This document shows positions 34,988 through 43,166 of a stretch of 64,000 bases of DNA, in pieces. A model generated the notes under the pieces. It saw nothing but the letters and a program-made list of their open reading frames with translations. It did no database searches and was not told the origin of the DNA. The position numbers and the translations under genes were made by a program. Origin of the DNA: Rectinema subterraneum (GTDB taxonomy: Bacteria > Spirochaetota > Spirochaetia > Treponematales > Rectinemataceae); NCBI GenBank assembly GCA_009768935.1, contig WESA01000004.1, forward strand, positions 1 through 64,000. Reading direction: 5' to 3'. The stretch's first letter is position 1, and each line of letters begins with the position of its first letter.

Positions 34988-37558
34988 TCAGAACAGTACG
35001 AGAGAAGAAGCCTGAACAGAAGGCGATTCACTAGCCAATACTGACTGGACTACCAGCGTATAGGCACCTGGTTTCAGAACGCCGAGATCCTTTGCGGGAA
35101 TAACAACCTGGAAGTTGCCTGCGCTGACATATTTTGCGGTGTAAAGTTTCTCGCTGTTGTCGGCCAGGATCATAGAGACCGTGACCTTTGCCTTGCTATC
35201 GGCAGCTTTGGCTGTGTCATCAGGATAAGTGACCGCAGAGACCTGGATGTCGATCTTAGCATCAGCAGTGCGCTGAGCGGTTGCCGGCACCTTTACATCA
35301 TCGATGCGCGTAATCGTGGTGCGGAACAGTTTCGGGAAATAATCCGACTTGTACGGATAATCCCTGAATGCCGAAAGCTCGATATAGTTGGCGTTGTAGT
35401 CAACCTTGCTGATAAAGAAGGGGCCGTTCGAAATGTAAGCATGGCCATAGGTATCGATGAACTTAATCGCTGCATTGTAGCGGGCGACAGCCTGTTCCGG
35501 CGTGACCCACTGCTTGATTGTATCGGGCACATACTTGGCAGCTACAAAGTCCTGCAGTTTTGCCTTGATATCGGCAACGCACTTCGGATTGATCACGTCG
35601 ACTTCGGTTACCGACGGATCACTCGAGAAGGAATACTGGGTGCCGGATTTCGAGCCTTCTGCTACGAGTTTTGCAAGCGCTTCATAGATTTCCCAGGAAA
35701 CCATGGTCTGGCGGCCGGGGTTGCCGGCTTTCGGGCTTACAGTGCCGGTCGCAGCGACTCTGTCCTTGTCCATTGGCCAGTTGAAGTCGAAATAGGTGGT
35801 GAATGTTCCATCCTTATTCAGGACAGTGCCCTTGGAAATGGGGAGTGTGGACTGATACTGCGACGCATACGCTTCATCGTAGTACTTGTCGTCGTCGCTG
35901 TCCTTGTTTGCCCACTCATAGGCAAAAGCCGTCGCGTACATGATATCCGCGAGCGTGACGGGCTGGCCGGAGTGCCACTTTCCATAGATGTACTGGAGAT
36001 CGGAAAGCTTGCTGTAAGATTTGATAGCATTGTTCTTCACATAGTCGTATTTGCCATCGCCAACATCCTTGAATTCGACGCCAGTTTCCCATTTCTTGGT
36101 CTTCGAGTTGTAGATCAGCGCCGCTTTGTCAACATCGATAAGGCCTACAGGTGGCTCGCCTTCCTTGCCGGCTGCCAGTTTTGTCTCGACCTTCTTGAGA
36201 TCGTACTTGACGCGGAGCGGCGTATCTTTGGCTGAATTAGGCGCTTCAAAGGTCGAAGGATCGGTGCAAGCTTCGACAATCGCTGCCGAATAGACATCCG
36301 AGAATCCATCAACACCCACCGGGTCCCACGAACTCATGAAAAGCCCGCCGCGGGCAGAATACTGCGTAACCCGGAGTACCTTTTCGCCTTTGTCATTTGG
36401 TTTGACATCTGCGGAACGGACAGACCAGTTGTTGAGCCCGTCGCCAAGACCATACAGCATGCGAGAATTGAAGCGTGCTTTGTTGGCGACATAATACTGG
36501 ACCTGACTGCACACATAGATGCGGACCGCTTCCTTGAGCGCCATTTCTTGGACTTTCATGTTGTCGTTCCAGTACTCATCGGCGGTCAAGAACCAGCCGT
36601 TGATGTTCTTCTGAGCGATTTTGTCGATTTCTTTGTTCTCGTAATTCCAGAAACCGTCTGTCATTCCGCCTGGCATATAGCCATAGTACGGCGCGTACAT
36701 CTGGCTGATCGTGACATCCCACCATGCGCGGGTTGCGCCGGCACCCCAGCCTTCGGTGTACATCGACCATTCCCATGCGGCGGGATCGCCGGAATACACA
36801 AGTTTTCCTGCTTTGGAGCGGTCATATTCGAGGCGCTCGACCTTTAAGCCTGCTTTTTCGAGCTGGTCGGCAATATAGCGGCCTTCGAGGAGACGCCCGG
36901 ATGGATCATCGACGCGGATGATGAAGCGGATCGTCACCGGCTCGCCGTTATAGGTCCACCACTGGCCGGATTTGACCAGCTTGCCCTTGTTTTCGGGCAG
37001 GTTCGCAGCCTCTTTCATCGCTGCTTCGATGTCGGCAAGCGCTTTTTTCTCGTTGCCGCGTACGGTCATACCGAGTTTTGCCGGGACGAGGTTGAACTTG
37101 TAGGTTCCCGGCTGGCCCGGTGTCTGGGCAGTAAGAGCTGGCTCGCCAGCGCCGAGAAGAATCTCATCGACAATCTTCTTGCGGTCGATGAGCCAGTTGA
37201 TGGCATAGCGCACTTCGCGGATCGCAAGCGGGTTGAAGATTGTGCGGCCGTCTTTATGCACGAAGGTATATGGCGCCTTGTTGGGGATCGGGTTTAGGAG
37301 AAGCGACCATGAACCAGAAGGCACTGCATAGGCAGACAGCTTCTCCGCATCGGCTGGCTGGATACCTTTGAAGGTCTTTCCATCGAGCCCAGTGAAGAAG
37401 ACGTCTGTCTTTCCTTCCGCGGTGTCCTTGATGGCGATGGTCTGGTCCATCCTGACATCGTAGATCACCTTGTCCGCAATGGGACCATTCTTTGCCTGGG
37501 CTGCTGCACTGAACAGCACAGCCACGGCAAGTACCGACACGAATAAAATCTTTTTCAT
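34988..37558 (-). CDS. Large extracellular solute-binding protein of the Opp-type importer
   Basis: 856 residues, much longer than OppA (about 540). A signal peptide (MKKILFVSVLAVAVLFSAAA-QA) is followed by the SBP_bac_5 fold (NPLAIREVRYAINWLIDRKK, RYIADQLEKAGLKVERLEYD). Aromatic and charged segments are typical of oligosaccharide binders. The last 100 residues (KIDIQVSAVTYPDDTAKAAD to the end) look like an added Ig/fibronectin-like beta-sandwich. It has AGGAGG and a good promoter. The GH5 gene divergently encoded suggests a glycan oligomer as ligand; peptides are possible. Confidence 0.9.
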   Translation of the reverse strand: MKKILFVSVLAVAVLFSAAAQAKNGPIADKVIYDVRMDQTIAIKDTAEGKTDVFFTGLDGKTFKGIQPADAEKLSAYAVPSGSWSLLLNPIPNKAPYTFVHKDGRTIFNPLAIREVRYAINWLIDRKKIVDEILLGAGEPALTAQTPGQPGTYKFNLVPAKLGMTVRGNEKKALADIEAAMKEAANLPENKGKLVKSGQWWTYNGEPVTIRFIIRVDDPSGRLLEGRYIADQLEKAGLKVERLEYDRSKAGKLVYSGDPAAWEWSMYTEGWGAGATRAWWDVTISQMYAPYYGYMPGGMTDGFWNYENKEIDKIAQKNINGWFLTADEYWNDNMKVQEMALKEAVRIYVCSQVQYYVANKARFNSRMLYGLGDGLNNWSVRSADVKPNDKGEKVLRVTQYSARGGLFMSSWDPVGVDGFSDVYSAAIVEACTDPSTFEAPNSAKDTPLRVKYDLKKVETKLAAGKEGEPPVGLIDVDKAALIYNSKTKKWETGVEFKDVGDGKYDYVKNNAIKSYSKLSDLQYIYGKWHSGQPVTLADIMYATAFAYEWANKDSDDDKYYDEAYASQYQSTLPISKGTVLNKDGTFTTYFDFNWPMDKDRVAATGTVSPKAGNPGRQTMVSWEIYEALAKLVAEGSKSGTQYSFSSDPSVTEVDVINPKCVADIKAKLQDFVAAKYVPDTIKQWVTPEQAVARYNAAIKFIDTYGHAYISNGPFFISKVDYNANYIELSAFRDYPYKSDYFPKLFRTTITRIDDVKVPATAQRTADAKIDIQVSAVTYPDDTAKAADSKAKVTVSMILADNSEKLYTAKYVSAGNFQVVIPAKDLGVLKPGAYTLVVQSVLASESPSVQASSLVLF

Positions 37559-37590
37559 GCATACCTCCTTTTAAAGGTTTGCGCTCCATC

Positions 37591-37619
37591 ATTGTAGAAC
37601 GCATCTCGACACATGTAAA
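37591..37619 (-). promoter_or_regulatory. Promoter of the Opp-type importer operon
   Basis: On the minus strand TTTACA (37,619-37,614), 17 bases, then TACAAT (37,596-37,591). The start codon of the binding protein gene is 33 bases downstream of the -10. No operator-like repeat is seen. Confidence 0.7.
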
Positions 37620-37683
37620 GAGAAAAATTGCATCAGGCTTCTTGCTGCCGCTCAAGGACTTGCATATGCTGATAAGGAGAAGC

Positions 37684-39687
37684 ATGGAAGGAAATCCGAT
37701 GAACATTGCAGGTGCTGAAAACGGGCATTTTGTCGATGCAAATGGACGATGGCTTATTCTGCGAGGCGTCAATCTGGGCGGAAGCAGCAAAATCCCCAAG
37801 GTGCCGGACGGCCGCACGCATCTGCGCGAAGGGTTCTATGACGGAGCCCATATTTCGTTTATTGGGCGGCCTTTCCCTCTTGAAGAAGCGGATGAGCACT
37901 TTGCGCGGTTGGTCCGCTGGGGGCAGCATTTTGTTCGCCTGCTTGTGACCTGGGAAGCGATCGAGCATGAGGGACCTGGCATTTACGATGTGCAATATCT
38001 CGATTATATAGAAGGAATTGCAGAGGCGGCTGCGCGGCATGGAATTTCGCTGTTTATTGACCCGCATCAGGATGTCTGGTCGCGATGGACGGGCGGTGAC
38101 GGCGCGCCTATGTGGACGCTGGAAGCGGTCGGGTTCGAGCCGCGCAGACTGCATGCTTCAGGTGCAGCAATGCTGCATCAGGAAATGGGTCAGCAGTACC
38201 CCCAGATGCAGTGGTTTTCGAATCATTTGCGCCTGGGCTGCGCGACCATGTTTACACTTTTCTTTGCAGGAAACGATTTTGCACCGGGAGTTCTGGCAAG
38301 CGGCGAGCCGATACAGGATTTCCTGCAGCGGCATTATATTGAGGCTTTTGGCGCGCTCGCACGGAGACTTACGGCTTACCCGAATGTTGTCGGCTTCGAT
38401 TCCTTGAATGAACCTGGCGAAGGATTCATTGGCCTGTCCGATATTCGAAAAAATCGCAGCGACTTTGTATTGCCCGGTTTGGCACCGACCCCTCTTGAAG
38501 CAATGAGCGCTGGCGAGGGGCTTACGACATTCGCGAATGAAATCAGAATCAAAGGCCTTGGCTTGCAAAATGTCGGCCGCAAGCCGCTTGGAACACCCGG
38601 CAAGCGGGCGTGGAAGGATGGTGAAGTCTGCATCTGGCGGCGCGCTGGCGTGTGGGATATCGAGGGCGGCACGGCAGTAGCGAAGAAGCCCCAGTGGTTT
38701 GCACTGAAGGACAATCTTGCAGGAGGCTCGCCTCATGCGTTCTTCAATGAGAAATACCTCAAGCCGTTCATAGAACGCTATGCTGCACATATCGATGCAG
38801 CCAGCGCAAGCAGCCGCAAAACACGGCGCTTCATGATGTTTATAGAGAGCTCGCCTGTAGGCGACATGCCGACAATCAAACAAGGGGCCGCTTGGAATTT
38901 TGTCAACGCAGCCCACTGGTATGACGCCCTCACGCTCACGATGAAGCGCTGGACAGGCTTTATTGCGTATGATTCTGCCACGCAGAAAGTTATAATCGGA
39001 CCGCGTGCGGTACGGCACTATTTCAAAGAGGCGCTTGCACGCATTGCCAATCACTCGAAAGAGCACATGGAAAATGCACCAACACTGATCGGCGAATTCG
39101 GTTTGCCGTTCGATATCAATGGCGGCCATGCGTATCGCACGGGCGATTTCAAGATTCATGAGCGCGCGCTCTCAGCCTATTACGACGGGCTCGACGCAAA
39201 TCTTTTAAGTGCAACAATCTGGAATTATACGGCTGATAATACGCACGCCTATGGCGATGGATGGAATGGGGAAGACCTGTCGGTTTTCTGCAGGGAAGAC
39301 GGCGGCGGACGGGCACTCGCAGGTTTTGTGCGGCCGTACGCAATGGCGGTGGCCGGAAAAATCACGCTGATGGAGTTCGATCATGCGCGCGGCACATTCG
39401 TGCTCGAATTCGAGCCTAACAAGCGTATCAAGGCTCCGACAGAAATATTTGTTCCGGGGCTGCAGTTCCTCCATGGTGCGGACATCGTTCTATCTGGCGG
39501 GGAGCTTATGGATCTATCAAATTCATCGCCTGCTGCGCTCCAAGAAGAAAAGAAGCTCTCGGGGCTGAGCGCAAAGGCGGGGAAGCGCTATGTTCTATCC
39601 GGGATGGAGCGTGAATCGTTTCTGATTCTCCGAATCGAAGCAGACCCAGATGCGCAGGTGTGCAGGCTGAGCATTTTGCGCCGCTGA
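37684..39687 (+). CDS. Glycoside hydrolase, GH5 / endoglycosylceramidase-like
   Basis: 667 residues from the ATG at 37,684 (AAGGAG four bases upstream; 37,699 is an alternative). The GH5 barrel shows GRWLILRGVNLGG, LFIDPHQDVWSRWTGG, the acid/base Glu in FDSLNEPGEGF and the nucleophile Glu in LIGEFGLPFDING. A C-terminal beta-domain of about 100 residues follows. There is no signal peptide, so the enzyme probably acts in the cytoplasm on imported glycosides. It is divergent from the importer operon. Specificity (glucoside, glycolipid or other) is not evident. Confidence 0.85.
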   Translation: MEGNPMNIAGAENGHFVDANGRWLILRGVNLGGSSKIPKVPDGRTHLREGFYDGAHISFIGRPFPLEEADEHFARLVRWGQHFVRLLVTWEAIEHEGPGIYDVQYLDYIEGIAEAAARHGISLFIDPHQDVWSRWTGGDGAPMWTLEAVGFEPRRLHASGAAMLHQEMGQQYPQMQWFSNHLRLGCATMFTLFFAGNDFAPGVLASGEPIQDFLQRHYIEAFGALARRLTAYPNVVGFDSLNEPGEGFIGLSDIRKNRSDFVLPGLAPTPLEAMSAGEGLTTFANEIRIKGLGLQNVGRKPLGTPGKRAWKDGEVCIWRRAGVWDIEGGTAVAKKPQWFALKDNLAGGSPHAFFNEKYLKPFIERYAAHIDAASASSRKTRRFMMFIESSPVGDMPTIKQGAAWNFVNAAHWYDALTLTMKRWTGFIAYDSATQKVIIGPRAVRHYFKEALARIANHSKEHMENAPTLIGEFGLPFDINGGHAYRTGDFKIHERALSAYYDGLDANLLSATIWNYTADNTHAYGDGWNGEDLSVFCREDGGGRALAGFVRPYAMAVAGKITLMEFDHARGTFVLEFEPNKRIKAPTEIFVPGLQFLHGADIVLSGGELMDLSNSSPAALQEEKKLSGLSAKAGKRYVLSGMERESFLILRIEADPDAQVCRLSILRR

Positions 39688-39739
39688 AAACTGCCCAGCT
39701 GAACATTCGCCAAACAGCAGCCTCGGCGATAAACCCCTT

Positions 39740-41236
39740 TCATCGCACATTCATTTTCAAAATCCAGTCCCCGATCAGCGCCAGCGCCTCTGGCGCAAAG
39801 GTTTCCTTAATTTCGCCATATTCAGAAGGCAGGCCTGTCGTTGCGTGCTGAAAAAGATGATTGAGCCCGTCGAGCTCGACAACCGTCGCGCTGCGGTTGC
39901 CTGCGGATTCGAGCGCGGCACGAATGGCTGCGAGATTCTCGCTGGCTGGAACCTGCAAATCCTTGGAACCATTGAGTGCAAGAACTGGAATTCGCATTTG
40001 TTTCAAATATTCGGACGGATCGATTGCAAAGAATGAGCGCATCCAGGGAGATACAAGCTGGGCTGCGATTAGAGACGCTTTTTCTTTTTGGGCGGTTTTT
40101 TGTTCTTGTGTCAGCTCTTCTGCAGTATCGATCGCGTTTTCGAGCACATCGAGGATTTTCTTCTGGAGAATTGCCGCATCGCCATCCTCAAGCGCAATAT
40201 CGTACAGCCGCCGATTCAGCTCGTTTGCCTGTGCAATCTGCGCTTCGCTCAAGCCAGAAGCTCGACCGAGGGCTGTATTCTGCATCAAAAGCAGCGCATC
40301 TCCTCGAATCCCGGGACCAGCAAGCATCACAATAAACGCCACATCCGGATCGCGCGCGCCGAGCATCGACGCAATAATCGCCCCTTCGCTGTGGCCAATT
40401 ACGCCGAGGCGGTGCGCATCGATCCCTGGCTGTCTGGCAAGAAATTCGAGCGCAGCTTCCGCATCATCGGCAAAATCGAAGGTTGTGGCGCTCTGGAAGT
40501 CCCCTTTGGATAATCCGACCCCCCTGTCGTCATACCGCAGAACCGCGATACCCCGCCGTGTCAGATAATCCGCCAGCACAAGAAAAGGCTTGTGGCCAAG
40601 GATCTCCTCATCGCGATTCTGTGGGCCAGAACCCGAAACCAGCGCCGCCGCAGGAAATGGTCCTGCGCCATTCGGTACTGTCAATGTGCCAGCCAGCACA
40701 ATCCCTGCTTTTTCATTGATGAATTCGACATCTTTTGCTGTATAAGGAAACGGGGGCGTTGGCTCCTGGGATACTTGCACACTTTGATTCTGAGGCTGGG
40801 GTGCGGGCGCGCCCTGTAGCGCAGGCGCGTCCTGCAGCTCGGGCGTATTTTGCTGCGCCTGCGCTCCTTTCTTCGATTTGTTCAGCACGAGCGGGAAGGC
40901 CATTCCCGACTGCTTCCATTTTCCTTCGATTTTGGAAAACGATGCATCCACAGACCCTGTGTAGCTGCCACCAATGGATGCAACTTCCAGGACTACACTG
41001 CTCCCATCGAGCCGCACCGCAGAAACCGGAATACCGCGCGCCCCTTGGTCAGGACTGTCCATTGTCGCTGTATAACGGCCTTGCGCCGAGGCGATATGAA
41101 ATATGATTCGCAAAGAAGCTGAGCCTACCTTCAATATGCCTTCCCAATCACCTTCCAGAACCAAATTCTTCTCCTGCCCCATCAGGGGGAAAGCCACCAG
41201 GGCAATAATCGCCACCATCAGGCACAAAACCCTCAT
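39740..41236 (-). CDS. Secreted alpha/beta hydrolase with N-terminal beta domain
   Basis: 498 residues. A signal peptide (MRVLCLMVAIIALVAFPLMG) precedes a beta-rich domain of about 110 residues (LEGDWEGILKVGSASLRIIF), then a low-complexity Ala/Pro/Gln linker (TPELQDAPALQGAPAPQPQN). The alpha/beta hydrolase domain has the oxyanion segment VSGSGPQNRDE, nucleophile elbow GHSEG, and late His in DGLNHLFQHA. This is the layout of several secreted esterases/peptidases of the S9-like group. It converges with the GH5 gene. Confidence 0.87.
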   Translation of the reverse strand: MRVLCLMVAIIALVAFPLMGQEKNLVLEGDWEGILKVGSASLRIIFHIASAQGRYTATMDSPDQGARGIPVSAVRLDGSSVVLEVASIGGSYTGSVDASFSKIEGKWKQSGMAFPLVLNKSKKGAQAQQNTPELQDAPALQGAPAPQPQNQSVQVSQEPTPPFPYTAKDVEFINEKAGIVLAGTLTVPNGAGPFPAAALVSGSGPQNRDEEILGHKPFLVLADYLTRRGIAVLRYDDRGVGLSKGDFQSATTFDFADDAEAALEFLARQPGIDAHRLGVIGHSEGAIIASMLGARDPDVAFIVMLAGPGIRGDALLLMQNTALGRASGLSEAQIAQANELNRRLYDIALEDGDAAILQKKILDVLENAIDTAEELTQEQKTAQKEKASLIAAQLVSPWMRSFFAIDPSEYLKQMRIPVLALNGSKDLQVPASENLAAIRAALESAGNRSATVVELDGLNHLFQHATTGLPSEYGEIKETFAPEALALIGDWILKMNVR

Positions 41237-41259
41237 GCTCGCTCCTTTTTATACTCTCT

Positions 41260-42132
41260 TTATTCAAGTTCCTTGCGCCATGGCACCGAATCCGCGGCTC
41301 CTTTTCGCGTGACGCATATCGCCGCTGCGCGCGCTGCAAGGTCGAGCGCGTTTTTGGTGCTGAGTCCTTCGACAAGCCCCGCGAGGAAATATCCTGAAAA
41401 GGTATCGCCGGCTGCGGTTGTATCGACAGCCTGCACTTTATAAGCTTTCTGTCGGACTAGTTCGCCTTTGTACAGGCAGAGAGAGCCATTTTCACCAAGC
41501 GTAATCACAATTCTTGCCTGCGGAAAACTTCGGGCAATAAGGCTGGCCGCCGCCTCCGGCTCGTGCGTCCCTGAAATTCCCTCAGCTTCGATTTCGTTCA
41601 TGATAAAGATATCGATAAGTTCGAGCGGATAGCTTAAAATCGACTCCGAATACGGCGAAGGATTGAGCGCGATGGCCATTCCTCTGGATTTAGCCTTGCT
41701 GATTATGCTGGCCATCGAAGATATTTCGTTCTGGAGCACCAGCATATCGCCGCTTCCAAAACCTGCAAGCGCCCTGTCGATATAGTGCTCGTCAATGTCC
41801 TGATTTGCACCACCAAAAAGAAGAATGCAATTGCCACCCTTGTCATCGACCTGAATAATCGCGTGGCCTGTCGCAATCGCCGATGTCTCGATCAATCGCG
41901 TATCGACGCCGCCTTTTTGCAGAGTTTCGAGGAGAAAACCGCCTTCCTTGCCGACTTTTCCCGCATGCGCGACAGCGAGGCCCGCCCGCGCCATGGCAAG
42001 CGATTGGTTGAGACCCTTGCCTCCAGGAAACACCGAAAGCGACTGCGCGGCCTTGGTTTCGCCAGGCTTTACGAAAGAATCCACGCGATACACATAATCG
42101 ATATTGAGCGAGCCAAAATTGAGAATTCTCAT
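41260..42132 (-). CDS. PfkB family carbohydrate kinase (ribokinase-like)
   Basis: 290 residues. N-terminal SLNIDYVYRVDSFVKPGET and GGKGLNQSLAMAR, then ITLGENGSLCLYKGE and the catalytic signature DTTAAGDTFSGYFLAGL. Ribokinase is the closest well-known member; adenosine or other sugars are possible. It lies 23 bases upstream of the hydrolase gene on the same strand and is divergent from the aldo/keto reductase gene. Confidence 0.9.
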   Translation of the reverse strand: MRILNFGSLNIDYVYRVDSFVKPGETKAAQSLSVFPGGKGLNQSLAMARAGLAVAHAGKVGKEGGFLLETLQKGGVDTRLIETSAIATGHAIIQVDDKGGNCILLFGGANQDIDEHYIDRALAGFGSGDMLVLQNEISSMASIISKAKSRGMAIALNPSPYSESILSYPLELIDIFIMNEIEAEGISGTHEPEAAASLIARSFPQARIVITLGENGSLCLYKGELVRQKAYKVQAVDTTAAGDTFSGYFLAGLVEGLSTKNALDLAARAAAICVTRKGAADSVPWRKELE

Positions 42133-42228
42133 AACTGCCCCTCGGAATGCACATCAAATATCCACAGCCCGGCTGATGCGCGCCGGCCGCCGGATAATGC
42201 ATTCTAGCATGAAATTGCCGCTTTTGCA

Positions 42229-42257
42229 TTGACAGATGGAGCCCCGCGACCTAGGCT
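42229..42257 (+). promoter_or_regulatory. Promoter of the aldo/keto reductase gene, apparently leaderless
   Basis: TTGACA (42,229-42,234), 17 bases, then TAGGCT (42,252-42,257). Only six bases separate the -10 from the ATG at 42,264, and no ribosome site fits, so transcription would begin at or next to the start codon. Confidence 0.55.
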
Positions 42258-42263
42258 TGCTGT

Positions 42264-43121
42264 ATGATTCCGCAGATTCCATTTGGCCGGACAGGCCACA
42301 ATTCATCGCGGCTGCTTTTCGGAGCCGCAGCGCTCGCCAATGTTTCTCAGGCTGAAGCAGATAGTGCTCTCAACCTTGTGCTAGATTCCGGCATCAACCA
42401 CCTCGATACCGCAGCCAGCTATGGGCAAGCAGAAGAACGCATGGGCCCTTGGCTTGCCCAGCACCGACACGAAGTCTTCCTTGCTACCAAAACCGAAAAG
42501 CGCACAAAAAAAGAAGCGCTCGCCGAGCTCGAGCGGTCCCTGCGCCTTTTGCACACTGATTATATCGACCTCTGGCAAATGCATGTGCTCATCAAGGATG
42601 ACGAATGGGATATCGCGATGGGTGAAGGCGGTGCCCTCGAAGCATTTGTCGAAGCGCGCCAGAAAGGCATGGTGCGCTTTTTGGGCGTGACAGGCCATGG
42701 GAAAGCGGCGCCTGCGATGCACCTACGGAGCCTTGAGCGCTTCGATTTCGATTCGGTTCTGTTCCCGTGGAACTGGCCGCTTGCGCAGGACACAGCATAT
42801 GCGGCTGCAGTCCGCACCCTGCTCTATGTGTGCAAAAAACGCAATGTTGCAGTTCAGATCATCAAGGCATTCCTTCGAAGACCATGGTGCGACAGGCCAC
42901 ATATGCGTGCCACATGGTACGAGCCTCTCGAGGCGCCGGCCGATATCTCCTTGGCGCTTGGCTGGGCATGGGGAATCGAAGGCGCCTTTGTCAACAGTGC
43001 GGGGGATATTCATCTTCTGCCAACCATCATTCAGGAGGCCGCAAGACAGCCTGCCCGACCAACCGACGAGGCAATGGCACAGATGGCTCTGCGCCTCGGG
43101 ATGCAGGACTTGTTCGCATGA
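42264..43121 (+). CDS. Aldo/keto reductase
   Basis: 285 residues of the AKR barrel: LVLDSGINHLDTAASYGQAE (catalytic Asp and Tyr), FLATKTEKR (Lys), DLWQMHVL (His). The C-terminal part is short and lacks the classical NADPH-binding loop of long AKRs, as in the small bacterial group annotated as oxidoreductases with unknown substrate. Confidence 0.88.
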   Translation: MIPQIPFGRTGHNSSRLLFGAAALANVSQAEADSALNLVLDSGINHLDTAASYGQAEERMGPWLAQHRHEVFLATKTEKRTKKEALAELERSLRLLHTDYIDLWQMHVLIKDDEWDIAMGEGGALEAFVEARQKGMVRFLGVTGHGKAAPAMHLRSLERFDFDSVLFPWNWPLAQDTAYAAAVRTLLYVCKKRNVAVQIIKAFLRRPWCDRPHMRATWYEPLEAPADISLALGWAWGIEGAFVNSAGDIHLLPTIIQEAARQPARPTDEAMAQMALRLGMQDLFA

Positions 43122-43153
43122 CCGGCCCTGTAGCCCCGGCACCTTCTCTCATA

Positions 43154-43159
43154 TATAAT
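43154..43159 (+). promoter_or_regulatory. -10 box of the GHKL ATPase gene
   Basis: TATAAT, seven bases before the ATG at 43,167, again pointing to a leaderless or nearly leaderless message. No good -35 hexamer lies 17 bases upstream; AGGA three bases before the ATG could help translation if the start is further up. Confidence 0.45.
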
Positions 43160-43166
43160 TAGGAAT

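Noticed and set aside
38158-39159. Minus-strand open frame of 333 codons
   Set aside because: Antisense to the GH5-like glycosidase; no recognisable domain, Cys-rich shadow translation.
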